Shown here: positions 53,619 to 64,000 of the stretch, one piece after another | Position numbering within the stretch: the stretch's first letter is position 1 | How the letters are laid out: each line of letters begins with the position of its first letter | Origin: Holtermannia corniformis | Taxonomy: Eukaryota; Basidiomycota; Tremellomycetes; Holtermanniales | Direction: 5' to 3' | Assembly: GCA_001599935.1 (NCBI GenBank) | Contig: BCIJ01000027.1 | Span: 81,077-145,076 of the forward strand | DNA length: 64,000 bases | Notes under the pieces: generated by a model | Told to the model about the DNA's origin: nothing | Database searches by the model: none | Seen by the model: only the letters and a program-made list of their open reading frames with translations | Program-made: the position numbers and the translations under genes

Positions 53619-56258
53619 ATGAAAGCAGATCCGGGCACTACCCTGTCCCAAGCGGACCTCGACGAGCTGCTGTCCGACTCCGACTATGAAGATTCCGAGC
53701 AAGACGACATCAAGCCAGGCAAGGGCAAGCAGGTCGTCACGCCTGTAGACAAGATCCTCAAGGGCAAGCTTCAGCCGCCCAGAACAACGACATATAGCGC
53801 GAGGCACTTGCACGGTGTGTGGGGTCGGGATGGTCAAGATGTGGGAGACTGACTTGTCAGAAATGATGCACAGTGGGCAGATTGAACTGAACCCCGACTA
53901 TCAGCGAGGTGGGTGTTGCCAAGGTGTGCGTGTAAAGGCAGGTGCTAACGGACTGTAGACGTCGTTTGGCAAAGGGAGAAGCAGATCACACTGATCCAAT
54001 CGCTCTTCATGGTCGGTCAACATGCTCATCAAGCTTTCCGTGGTTTGACCATCCGCAGAACTACCCGGTTCCTCAAGTGTTGTTCAGCTGTTCGCTCGTC
54101 AACGAGGAGGAGGGCGATACGATGACGTGCATCGATGGCAAGCAGCGGTTGACGAGTATCAGGCGGTGAGTTGCTTTCAATCACATGTCGGATCGGTATT
54201 GACATGCTCAGGTTCATGGACGGCGAGGTGAGCTGCGCGCTGAGAACTGAGAGGGACAGGCTGACCGCCTGTGCGATCCGGTAGATCCCATGTGAGTCTC
54301 ATCCCTTCCATAGTCTCGATCCATGCTGACCTACCGTAGTCAAGCCGATGTACGTTCCCTTCGCCAGCCCATCAACCCTCACTCACACATCTTTAGCGGC
54401 ACCAGCTCGCAATACTACTTTACACAGGCCGGCGACGATGAGGGCAGCAAACGCAAGGGATCCAAGACGCTGCTCCCGCCTGCTCTTCGTCGCGCATTCG
54501 AGCAGATGCAGATCACCTGCGTAGAGTACCGTGGGCTCAAAGTTGAGCAAGAGCGAGACATCTTCCGTACGTGCTGTGCTGTGCTATGCAATAGCGAGGC
54601 TGATATCAGCAGAGCGTGTACAGCTCGGCATCTCCCTCACCGCTGCCGGTAAGTGATTCCCATCCGCGCAATATGTGAGACTGACCCCGCAGAACGCATG
54701 CAAGCCATCGCCGGTCCATGGGCCGATTTTGTCCAGATCGTGCTCAAAAAGTACGTGACGGGCGACGGCACACTACGCGACCTCATCACGGGCGATTTCG
54801 CCCGCGCCCGACCCTACTCCAACGTCGCGTCCGCCATGATGATCTGCCACGCCCTGCCGGATAACAAGGTCACACCGAGCTCGACCCAGTTGCACCTGTT
54901 CCTCAAGCGGACAGAAGGCCCCAGACCGGAATTCAAAAAGCGGTTCGCCAAGACGTTTGAAATATTTGTCAACATTGCGAAGAATTACCATGCCGAGGCG
55001 TTTGAGACGGTGCCGGCGGTCAAGATTGCGCCTGTCGGTGAGTGCCGCTGCCCAGAGCATTTCTGGGTATCAGGCGCCTGCAAGTGTTGTGCGTAGCTGA
55101 CGCCATCTTGCACGCCAGAGTTCACCTTCATCGTCGTGCTCATCTACGCCCTGATCCCATCGTACGAAGAAAAGACGCAGTTCATCATCACCAAGATTTC
55201 CGATATGCGCAAGCACATCCGCGTCTTCCACACCGACGTGCGCGCCAACGGTAAAGTCATGCAAGACTTTCACTTGTTCATCGATGGGATCCCGAAGAAG
55301 CGCGCAAAGAGGAGCAAGCCGACGAGCGATGATGAGTATGAAGATGAGGAGGATGGCGGGAGGCGGAAGCGGCGGGGGCCGGTCGTGGATGACGATGATG
55401 GCGATGATGACGATGGTGGTGGTGCGGGTGCAGGCACCAAGAAGGCGGCGAAGCGGAGTGATGGCGCCGCGACGGGAGCAGGCGCAAGCGGTAACACCAG
55501 TGCCAGCACATCTGGCAATCATACGACCTCCGCGGCCGGACGAAGCGGTCGCACTCCGACCAATCCAGGAGGCCGCGCTAACCCAAGCGGTCGTGCTCCC
55601 ACCAACCCCAACGAACGGCCACGGCGGCCGCGTTCCAGCTCTCTCGACTCGATCAGCTCGGTCGAGACGCCTCTCAGGCTCAGCAAGCAGAGCAAAACCA
55701 AGCCTAAATCGCCGAGCCCGCGGCCTGAACTCGGATGGCCGGAGAAACCGCCTCAGTCGCAGCCTATGGTGCTGCAGACGCGGCAAACGCACCAACAGCA
55801 GCAGCAGCAGCAGGCGCCACAGGGCTATCAGCCTCAGCAGGGGTATCCTCCGCCCCAGCCACAGCAGGGGTATCCTCCGCAACAGCCTCAGCAAGGGTAT
55901 CCAAATCAGAACATTTATCCGGCCCACGGAAGCAAGCCTGTGCAGTCGTACATGCAATACCCGCAGCCTCTGCCCATGCATCAGGCGAGTCCATCGATGA
56001 GTGCTGCGAACCGACGCTGATGCCGGCTAGGTCACGCCATCACCCTATGGCCCGCCGACTCCGCAATCACCGTTCCAGACGCTCACCCAGTCCTACTCTG
56101 CGCCACCACCTCAGCACCCGGATCCCTCGCGCCAAGCTGCTGTGGCCGAGTTTGGACAGTACGCCCAACAGCACCAGCAACAGGCGCCATCGTTTGGTCA
56201 ACCCATCATGCGCGGCTTCACGCCCAACCACGGCGGCGGCTACCAGCCGCCGCAATGA
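53619..56258 (+). CDS. DUF262 (GmrSD N-terminal-type) protein with Q/P-rich tail
   Basis: ATG 53619 (MKADPGTTLSQADLDELL) opens an acidic leader. The DUF262 domain has MMHSGQIELNPDYQRD, VVWQREKQITLIQSLFM and CIDGKQRLTSIRRFMDGE, matching the family motifs P.YQR..VW and DG.QRLT of the ParB/Srx-like fold found in GmrSD type IV restriction enzymes. Then YYFTQAGDDEG, VEYRGLKVEQERDIFQRVQL, ISLTAAERMQAIAGPWADFV and KFEI-type helices (RPEFKKRFAKTFEIFVNIAK). The tail is basic/acidic low complexity with RKRRGPVVDDDDG (nuclear-signal-like) and Gln/Pro/Tyr repeats (PPQPQQGYPPQQPQQGYP). A GC-AG intron near 55987-56036 restores the frame to the end FTPNHGGGYQPPQ. About 720 aa. Role in fungi unknown. Confidence 0.75.
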
Positions 56259-56443
56259 GGCCGACCGTGTCCGTGATCCGCTCTGCGTCCCTAGACTGCG
56301 CTTGTCCTTGTTGTCGACCTTTGTCATGGGCTTCGGGTCGTCATGTATCAGATTGTATTGTATCCGCGAAGATTCCTTGGCTCTGCGTCATGATTTGCTT
56401 TGTCGAGCCAAAGACGATTTCACTGTCTACACTGCAAAGCACC

Positions 56444-56996
56444 ATGTCGGGCAAACCATCGTACGCAGCTGTCGCCGCCGCGTCACCAGAGCAGCCCGCT
56501 GCGTCCTCACTGCCAACTTCCGGGCCGAGCCAAGGCGACGCTCCTCCCCCCTGTTCGTCTGGTCATATTTGCCACCCACCGCGCTGACCGCTGCGGCGTA
56601 GACAGAGAGCCGAGCAAAGCCCATTCTTCACCTACACCGCACCTCACGCACACTCAATCGCAGCAACAAGGATACTACGTCGACGTCGACGCTTGGTCAC
56701 CGCCTGCGAACGAGAGCGTGGCGAGGGCTCGCACGAATCGACGGTTCTTTGTTGCCATTGGATGGGCGTTCTTGATCTGGTTGCTGGTTGGGTGAGTGGT
56801 CTGGGCTAGGACGTCGAGCTGGTGATCTTGCGTTGCGAGGTGCACGCTCAACTCGGCGTGACAACCCGAATACTGTACCGCGCTGACGCTCTACAGGATG
56901 ATCCTCGGCGGCGGCATCTCAGACGTCAACAGTACCCGAGGGCACCGGCACGGGCACTGGACCAAGCACGGCGAGTGGCACGAAGATCGGCCATAG
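56444..56996 (+). CDS. Small single-pass membrane protein
   Basis: Three exons. ATG 56444 gives MSGKPSYAAVAAASPEQPAA, an Ala/Pro/Ser-rich front. Exon 2 has GYYVDVDAWSPPANESVAR followed by RTNRRFFVAIGWAFLIWLLV, one transmembrane helix preceded by Arg residues. Exon 3 continues MILGGGISDVNSTRGHRHG and ends in a His/Trp-rich tail (HWTKHGEWHEDRP). About 130 aa. The Arg-then-TM layout suggests the N-terminus is cytosolic, or a tail-anchored insertion. No family recognised. It lies 185 bp downstream of the DUF262 gene on the same strand. Confidence 0.55.
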
Positions 56997-57161
56997 CCAT
57001 CCGCGTCAGTCTTGCGCAATCGTACATCATCCGCTTCTGACACCGTTGCAGTACTGTAGTACATAGTCCAACCGTTCCGCCGCTCTCCTATAGCCTAGAC
57101 TGTCGATTGTGCTAGCTCATGCCCGCTCATGCCCATGCGACCTGTTTCACGCTCGTCTCAG

Positions 57162-57181
57162 CCTAATCCTAATCCTAATCC
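57162..57181. repeat. CCTAAT hexamer repeat
   Basis: Three tandem CCTAAT units plus CC. Short and isolated, so not a telomere tract. Confidence 0.6.
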
Positions 57182-57427
57182 CAATGCGATTAGTGAAACA
57201 AATGTTAATGCCCCTATCCGGGCAGATTACGTAATACCCCGCCATCCCGATTGCCGGTTGCCGACTCCGGAACTCGCGCCATCTGCCATCTCTCCCTCGT
57301 CTTGGTGCTGTCACTCGGGCGCTGCCATCGTCTTGCTCTTCTTGACATCCCTAGGTAGCATAGCATCACTGTAGAGCAGCTGTAGGACTACCTAGACTAG
57401 ACTCGGACTAGACTACCCGTCACCGCC

Positions 57428-60177
57428 ATGCGGTCCGCCGCCCTCTTATCTCTCCTCCCTATCCTCGCCACCCTCCCCATCGCATCACTCGCCCACCAGC
57501 ACCATGGCGAACACAAGCACCACCCGATCCGCAAGTCACTCGCGTTCGGCCCAGCGCTCCAGCACGCATCCTACTCGACCGACGTAAAGAACGCGCAGGC
57601 GTTCACCGCCGCTATCGGTGGCGAATCCCCATCAGAACTCGAGCTCCGTCGCATCGGTACAGAGTACATCCGCCAGCAGGTCGGCGATGATTTCTACATT
57701 CGCGACGATGTGAGTTCAACGGTGCTTGCGTTGGATGTGATTGCAGACTGACGCCACCAACCCCTAGTCGTACACTGATACGCGAACGGGCATCACCCAC
57801 CTTTACGCAAGGCAACTGCTCAACGGGCTCGAAGTCGCAGACGGTGATGTCAATCTCAATGTCGCGGCCGATGGCACGATTCTGTCATTTGGCTCGTCCT
57901 TCCACCCGGGACCGGCCCCGGCCTTGACTTCGGCTGCGGCCTATACGTCTGGCGCAAAGTGCGAGCAGCTCGAAAGCCTGCTGCGCATCCACAAGGCCCA
58001 GCTCGAGGTGCTGCGTGAGCGTAAGCACAAGCTCGAGGGATCCGACGATGCCGAGATCAAAGCTCTGCTCGAGCAAGCTCGGGCCGAGTCGCGCGGGATC
58101 CACAAACACATGCGTCACTTGCGCCACCACATTGATGCTCTCTGCTCTGTGGACGGATTTGCGGCCATGGCGGCCGCTGCAGACGAAGAGGGCTTCAAGT
58201 CGCCTACGACGGCGCTGCTCTCCCTCCTGCCCCGCCTCCACGGCGGCAAAGACGCACTCGGCCCGCTGCCAGCTGACGGCCTCTCGTCTCACCACCTGCC
58301 GTCCTTGTCGCCGCCTCAAGCTCCCGCCGAGCCCCCAACCGAGATCATCTCGGGTCCAACACTCGCTCAAGCCGGTGTCGTTTCCCACGTCCCTGCCCGG
58401 CTCGTCTACTCGCAGACGGACGATGCCAACGCGCCCGTTCGCCCGACCTGGAAGTTCGAGGTCGAGATGCAGCACAACTGGTACGAAGCCTATGTTGACG
58501 CCGAGACGCTCGAGGTCGTCCGCATCGTCGATTGGGCGAGCGACTCGCCTCTGCCCGCGCCAGAGCCCAAGCAGCGCGCCAAGCGCGGCTTGGCCGAGTT
58601 CATCCCAGCCTTGCTGGACCAAGCTGAACAACTCATCTTCGACAAGGGCGGCAAGCAGAAGCCTCTGCCTGGCCCCAAGCCCAAGCCAGCGCCCGCAAAG
58701 GCTACATACGGTGTCTTCCCTTGGGGTGTCAACGACCCTGAAGCGGGCAATGTGACGACTGTCACGGAGCCTTGGGATATCCTAGCCTCGCCTGCTGGCT
58801 GGCACGCGTTCCCAGAGAGCGCCAACCCCTGGGTCGGTCAGGATCTGGCCGGGATGAAAGACAAGGACGGCTGGAGCAACTTTACCACCACGCTCGGTAA
58901 CAATGTCGCCGCGCACGAGTACGTTTCCCTTGCCATGTGTAGCGCAATACTGATCCCCCGCAGAGACTGGGAAGGCCAGAACAACTGGCTGCGCAACTAC
59001 CGCCCGCAGAACGAGTCCCTTTCATTCGTCTACCCCTACCTCGAGCCCGACGGGATCCGACCCAAGGAGTACATCGACATGGTCGTTACCCAGCTCTTCT
59101 ACACGTGCAACATGTACCACGACCTGCTGTACCGCCTCGGCTTTGACGAGGTCGCTGGCAACTTTCAGATGTACAACTTTGGCAAGGGCGGTAAAGGCGG
59201 TGATGCCGTCATTGCCAATGCGCAGGATGGAAGTGGCTACAACAATGCCAACTTTATGACCCCGCCGGATGTGAGTTTCAGTCAGAACGCGGCAAGGTGA
59301 AAAGATGCTGACGAGGGTACAACAGGGCCAGATGGGCCGTATGCGCATGTACATTTGGGACACTGCGACTCCCTACCGCGACGGCGATCTCGAAGCTGGT
59401 ATCGTCATCCACGAGTACTCTCACGGTCTCTCGACCCGACTCGTCGGTGGACCAGCCAACTCTGGCTGCCTCGGCTACGGCGAAGCGGGTGGCATGGGTG
59501 AAGGCTGGGGAGACGCCATGGCGACGTTTATCCGCCAGATCGAGGAACACCACAAGCACAAGCCCGACTTGTTCAGCATGGGTGCTTGGGCTGCCAACCG
59601 CGAACAGGGGATCAGGAACTACAAGTATGCGAGTAACAGTACAATCAACCCTTCGACGTACAAGACGCTCGACAAGCCGGGCTACTGGGGCGTTCACGCT
59701 ATCGGCGAAGTCCACGCCGAGATCCTGTTTGTCGTCGAAGAGGCGCTCGTCAAGAAGCACGGCTTCTCAAAGACCTTGTTCCCGCCGCTCGACGTGACAA
59801 AGCCAAACGACTACTACCGCAACGTCACGACCCAAGCTTCGGGCAAGCCGCAGCGCTTGATCCCCAAGCACGGTAACACGCTCACTGTCCAACTCATCGT
59901 TGACAGTCTCAAGCTGCTTCCTTGCCGCCCGAGGTAAGTTGCGCTCGCTACAACTTGATCAACCATGCTGACTTGTTACAGCTTCTTCAACCACCGCGAC
60001 AGCTTCCTCCAGGCAGACCAGCTTCTCACCGGTGGCGAGAACCAGTGCGAGATCTGGAACGCGTTTGCCAGCCGCGGTCTTGGCCCCGACGCCCGTCTTG
60101 TCGGTTCGACGCCTTGGGGCGGAGGCCGTCGCGAGGAAGACTATGCACTTCCCAAGAATGTCTGCAGCAAGAAGTGA
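57428..60177 (+). CDS. Fungalysin, extracellular M36 zinc metalloprotease
   Basis: Secreted protease made as a zymogen. ATG 57428 begins a signal peptide (MRSAALLSLLPILATLPIAS, cleavage near LA-HQ). The FTP propeptide follows (YTDTRTGITHLYARQLLNGL; DGDVNLNVAADGTILSFGSS). Inside the propeptide there is an unusual charged coiled-coil-like stretch (ESLLRIHKAQLEVLRERKHK; IKALLEQARAESRGIHKHMR). The mature enzyme has VFPWGVNDPEAGN, NNVAAHEDWEGQNNW, MVVTQLFYTCNMYHDLLYRL, GFDEVAGNFQMYNFG, the zinc motif IVIHEYSHGLSTRLVGGPAN, and the third ligand Glu in GEAGGMGEGWGDAMATF. WGVHAIGEVHAEILFVVEEA and RDSFLQADQLLTGGENQCEI follow, ending DYALPKNVCSKK. About 830 aa; introns at 57713, 58920, 59271 and 59935. 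All catalytic residues are present. Confidence 0.93.
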
Positions 60178-60428
60178 GCATAGTCGCTTGAGGCGGTTGG
60201 AATCTCGGAAATTTGTATGTTTGGACTGGATCGGTTGTCGTGATGCGATTGTATGCTGGCTTGCTGTCCGCAGTCTACGCCTGCGCTGGGAACTGCGACA
60301 TTCCTCGAGATTGCCCTTTGAACCACGCGGGACTCTTGTCGGTACACGTCAGCTTTGAGCCACGTCAACCTCGACCGAGTATAAAGCCTTGCTCACGCTC
60401 GTCAGATCCAAACGTCGCAACTACCACA

Positions 60429-61948
60429 ATGACGAAGAATAAAGCAATTTACAGCAAGGACATCGAGAAAGCGCTGCCGGCTGACTCTCGTCAAGCACTT
60501 GACAATGCAGCAGACGTCATTGAGAAAGCCAAGGAGAGCACCGCAGTCACTTGCGGCGGCACCGCGACCGTACTTGCCAACAGATATGGTTTGTTTTACT
60601 GGAACAAGGCAGGCCAGCCCGGGTGAGTCACAGATGGTGCAGCAAGAAATTGTCGCTAAGTCTGTGCGTGTATAGCTACCTCGGCTTGCCCGCGCAGGAG
60701 GGCGATCTCACACTGCTGTTCGATGCCAGCAATGTCTCGCCGCACGGCGTTGGCAGCCGATCAGTCGTCGACCCGACCTATCGCCTGGCGCGCGAATTCA
60801 AGGTCAGTCCTGTACGGACCTCCTTGTACAGTGCTGACGCACATAGTCTGGCGATTTCGCAATCGACTTTGATCCCCTTGCGCCTGAATATGGCATCATG
60901 CCCGCTATTGAGGCAATGATAGGTCCAGAGGACGGAACCGTCAAGGCGCAATTGTACAAGGTCAATATCTACGGCGAAGGAGGGTTCTTCAAGCATCACA
61001 AAGACACGCCCAAGTCGGACGACCACGTCGGCAGCTTGGTCATCTGCCTGCCTTCGGTATTCACGGGAGGCGAACTGATTGTCGGAGAAAAGCCAGACGA
61101 TGTTCGATTCGATTGGTCGCAAGTTTGCGGCCAAGGACAACTTGGTGCGTACAATCACGATCCCGGCGAAAAGGCGCTGAACCTTGGCAGGCTGGGGCTT
61201 CTTGTATAGTGACTGCGTTCACGAGGTCCTGCCGGTCACTGCGGGCTTTCGCTTGACGCTTGCATACGACATCTTCGTCCACAAGTCGAACAACGCGCTT
61301 ACCGCCGTTGATCTCGCCACGAATCCGATTCACAAGTGGCTCAAGAGCCTTGCCGCAACGACGTGGCACAAGGATGGTCTGACTCTGGCCTATGGTCTGC
61401 AGCATGAGTACCCATTCTCAAACAGCACTTCCGGGCCAACCGAGAGAACGTCCTGGATGTCGCCCGGTACCATTTCAGAAAGCGCTCTGAAAGGAGTCGA
61501 CTCGATCATCTTTCGCTCGGCAAAGCTTCTCGGCCTGTCCGTGTCCATCAAGGCGGTATACGAGGTCGGTGAAGAATCAGAGTACTACGCTGAGGAGTAC
61601 GCCGCGTGGATTTCGGACGACTTCAGGCTTGCCACAAATCTGTGGATCCACCCTGAGGATGGCTTCGAATACGCTCTCGAAAATCAAGGCAGAAAGGGAG
61701 GGAATGAAGAAGTCGCCAACCTTCGCCAAGATCTGGTCTGGCTGTCACGCCCGGACAAGTCGATGACCAGTGGCTCGTATGCGTCTTATGGCAACGAGGT
61801 ATGTGGAGCATGTCTACGAGGGTCCGAGCTCACCTGAGTCCAGCCTAGCATTGGCACTGTTTACGTGAGCGGCGCTATTCTGATTCAGTTGGATGGCAAA
61901 GGCGCTTTGACGTCCGGTGGGTCATCGAAGAAGAGGAAGAGCGACTAG
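60429..61948 (+). CDS. 2OG-Fe(II) oxygenase with C-terminal NLS, copy 1
   Basis: Predicted 2-oxoglutarate/iron dioxygenase (prolyl-4-hydroxylase-like fold). ATG 60429 (MTKNKAIYSKDIEKALPADS) is preceded by TATAAAG at about 60380. Blocks in order: VTCGGTATVLANRYGLFYWN, VSPHGVGSRSVVDPTYRLAR, DFAIDFDPLAPEYGI, then the jelly-roll core KAQLYKVNIYGEGGFFKHHK with the HxD pair (HKD), HVGSLVICLPSVFTGGELIV, and the distal His plus 2OG-binding Arg in DCVHEVLPVTAGFRLTLAYD. A C-terminal domain follows (WLKSLAATTWHKDGLTLAYG; LRQDLVWLSRPDKSM), ending in a basic nuclear signal (SSKKRKSD). About 440 aa, five exons. The substrate could be a protein or nucleic acid in the nucleus; this is inferred. Confidence 0.82.
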
Positions 61949-62192
61949 AGTATCGGTTGTCAAGTCTGCATCCACATTTTGGTGGCTCGGTGTGCGATGG
62001 TCGGTAGCCATCTAGATCATTTCCTGGAATGAAATGGTCTTGTACGTCTTTTGATTCAATCGCAGACGTGACGCGTCTGTGCGCATCCACGCAAATTGGA
62101 GATCTGCCTGTACGCTTCGCACGATCCACGTCAGCTAAGCCGCGCCCCATAAATGGCCACACCTTCCGGCGTGCCCGTCCCTACAGCGACCA

Positions 62193-63710
62193 TGAGCGGT
62201 ATACAGCACGCAGATTGGAAAGGCACTCAGTGACGACGCACGCCGTGCGCTGGACAACACGGCAGGCGTCATTGCCAAAGCCAAGCAAAGCGCGGCGTTC
62301 ACTTGCGGAGGCGTCGCAACTGTGCCTGCAAACAAGTATGGCTTGTACTACTGCGACAATGCGGGTCAGCCCTGGTCAGTCCATGATTATCAACATTCCA
62401 GACGCTGATGACGGGCGCCCAGTTACCTTGCCTTGCCCGCCAAAGACGAGGACCTAGCGAAGCTGTCCGAAGCCTGTAATGTATCGCCGTATGGCGTCGG
62501 CAATCAGTCCGTCGTGGATCCGACATATCGCTTGGCGCGTGAGCTGCGGGTCAGCTACCGTCAGCATTACTTGAAATTTTCACTGACGATGGCAGGCGGG
62601 TGATTTCGCAATCGACTTTGACCCTCTGCTGCCTGAACTGGGTATCCTCCCGGCTATCGAGGAGATGATTGCCCCGACAGTTGGCTGCTCTGTCACAGCC
62701 CAGCTGTACAAGGTCAACATCTACGGCGAGGGCGGTTTCTTCAAGCAGCATAGGGATACGCCAAAGTCAAAAGAGCACGTCGGCAGCCTGGTTCTTTGCC
62801 TCCCTTCCAGGTTCAATGGCGGCGAACTGATCGTTGGCGAACACTCCGAGGAAGTCCAGTTTGACTGGGCGCAGCCGTGCGGTCAAGGTCAACTCGGTGC
62901 GTAAACTCGCACCTTGATGGAACATGCTGAGACGCTCAGGTTGGGGGTTCTTGTACAGTGACTGCGTTCACGAAGTCCGGCCGGTCACTTCGGGCCGTCG
63001 CCTGACGCTCGCATACGACATTTTTGTCCAGGAGACACATAATGCGGTTAGTATGACCGACGTCGCTGTTACCCCGATCTACAGGTGGCTCAAACTTGCG
63101 GCCACAACGACGCGCTACGAGGGCGGACTTACCTTGGCCTACGGTCTGCAACATTCGTATGCGTTTGCGACTGGAACAGAAGATTCTGGCTCTGAAGACT
63201 GGCTGTACGACGAATCCGGGACCATCCCCGAACGCGTCCTGAAGGGCGTTGATGCCGCCGTCTACCGCTCAGCCAAGCTCCTCGGCTTGGGCGTGTGCAT
63301 CAAGGCCGTATACAAAATTGAAAAATGGGAGGTGGAAGACCTTTGCGACGATGACGACGACGAGCACGACGCGCTACCCGTATGGGTATCCGATGACTTC
63401 TGTTTGGGCAACTCTGTGCAAGTTGACACCTACAACGAGGACTTCAATACCGCCCTCAAATCAGCGGACAAGGCTGAAATACGGCGAGATCTCGTGTGGC
63501 TCTCTCAGCCATCTGCAACCATGGTCAGTGGCGAATACGCGTCTTATGGCAACGAGGTAGGTGGCTGGTTGCATGAAAGGAGTCAAGCTAATGCCCGTCT
63601 AGCCCACGGTGAACGAAGTTTATGTGACTGCATCGATCTTGATCGAGATCGACGGCAAGGGCGCTTCGACCGCGGGCGATAGCCCGTCGAAAAAGAGGAA
63701 GAGTCAGTAG
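62193..63710 (+). CDS. 2OG-Fe(II) oxygenase with C-terminal NLS, copy 2 (5' frame broken)
   Basis: Tandem paralogue of the preceding gene with the same exon plan. Blocks: RRALDNTAGVIAKAKQSAAF, TCGGVATVPANKYGLYYCDN, VSPYGVGNQSVVDPTYRLAR, LYKVNIYGEGGFFKQHRDTP (HRD), HVGSLVLCLPSRFNGGELIV, DCVHEVRPVTSGRRLTLAYD, LRRDLVWLS-like DLVWLSQPSATM, and a tail with SPSKKRKSQ. An acidic insert (EDLCDDDDDEHD) is unique to it. The only upstream ATG (62193) is one base out of frame with the homologous N-terminus (VYSTQIGKALSDDARR), and an in-frame TGA precedes that. Either a sequencing indel, an unseen first exon, or early decay. The rest is fully open, so loss of function is not certain. Confidence 0.7.
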
Positions 63711-63814
63711 GGGCAGTGTGTTAGATTGGGGAAGAACCGTGATGCATCTCGCTCGCTACGGCTCTACTTTGTAGGCTTCGCCTACGGCTCGCACGCCATC
63801 CTGACTGTCTCGCC

Positions 63815-63920
63815 GGATGCAGTATCATCTGCATCCTCGCCGGATGCGTCGCATCCTCGGCGCCTTGCCTACATCCTCTGCGCGCCAGACTTGTCTTGGC
63901 TACATCCGCGCCGGATGTAG
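63815..63920. repeat. Run of perfect short hairpins (GGATG/CATCC arms)
   Basis: Three perfect inverted repeats: 63815-63836 (8-bp arms, 6-base loop), 63842-63856 (7-bp arms, 1-base loop) and 63900-63920 (9-bp arms CTACATCCG, 3-base loop). All arms share a GGATG/CATCC core. Related direct repeats (CTACGGCTC) lie at about 63757-63790. This could be the edge of a dispersed repeat or a terminator-like structure after the oxygenase gene. Confidence 0.7.
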
Positions 63921-64000
63921 TGTTCGCCAGATGCGGCGTCATGCCGGCTTGCCGAGGAGATGGCTGGCTGAGTGGCGTATTCCAACACTCCCCCACGAGC

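Noticed and set aside
55070..55981. Minus-strand 303-codon frame opposite the DUF262 gene
   Set aside because: It reads Leu/Arg low-complexity that mirrors the Gln/Asp repeats of the sense strand; the sense strand carries the domain motifs and splice sites.
1..64000. tRNA, rRNA, CRISPR or viral genes
   Set aside because: No tRNA A/B box pair, rRNA-like tract, regularly spaced repeat-spacer array or viral replication/capsid motif was found by eye.

Overview
The window is nuclear DNA of a fungus, very probably a basidiomycete. Almost every gene is broken by several introns of about 40-100 nt with GT-AG ends (GTGAGT/GTGCGT donors, CTGAC/CTAAC branch points shortly before the acceptor). Genes sit close together on both strands. 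The gene set (fungalysin, GH128 glucanase, CSL transcription factor, G-alpha, REV1, RAD60, TRAMP zinc-knuckle protein) fits a compact, yeast-like or dimorphic basidiomycete. Composition and intron style recall Pucciniomycotina such as Mixia, but that is a weak guess. Gene models were built by hand from reading frames, splice signals and family motifs, so exon edges are approximate where stated.

Layout. 1-5 kb: a small hypothetical gene, MPC1 (mitochondrial pyruvate carrier) and seipin (lipid droplets). 5.4-8.3 kb: two tandem paralogues of an unrecognised family (members A and B), divergent from an IU-type nucleoside hydrolase (8.6-10.6 kb). 10.7-15 kb: a proline/serine-rich protein and a large S9-like alpha/beta hydrolase. 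15-27 kb: two tiny proteins, an FTS/AKTIP-type ubiquitin E2 variant, G-protein alpha, a mitochondrial-type CDF metal transporter, a secreted GH128 glucanase, a proline-rich nuclear-looking protein and a UCH deubiquitinase.

27.4-32.2 kb is an accessory island. It holds a 0.5-kb inverted-repeat (MITE-like) element, a possible solo LTR, and three tandem small genes coding for related proteins with no recognisable domain. 32.3-48.3 kb is dense and nuclear or signalling in flavour: CSL transcription factor, REV1, an AIR1/2-type zinc-knuckle protein, a GNAT acetyltransferase, a DenD-like dehydrogenase, RAD60 and a degenerate TBC protein. 48.3-53.5 kb is again accessory-like: an 11-bp tandem repeat, a CTR copper transporter, a truncated copy of the MITE, a cluster of E-box palindromes, and two divergent genes (C and D) that look like distant relatives of A and B. 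53.6-64 kb: a DUF262 (GmrSD-type) protein with a Q/P-rich tail, a single-pass membrane protein, a fungalysin metalloprotease, two tandem 2OG-Fe(II) oxygenases with C-terminal nuclear signals, and a run of perfect short hairpins at the right edge.

The least explained material is the A-D family, the three-gene small-protein array (29.9-31.4 kb) and the nuclear-tagged oxygenase pair.
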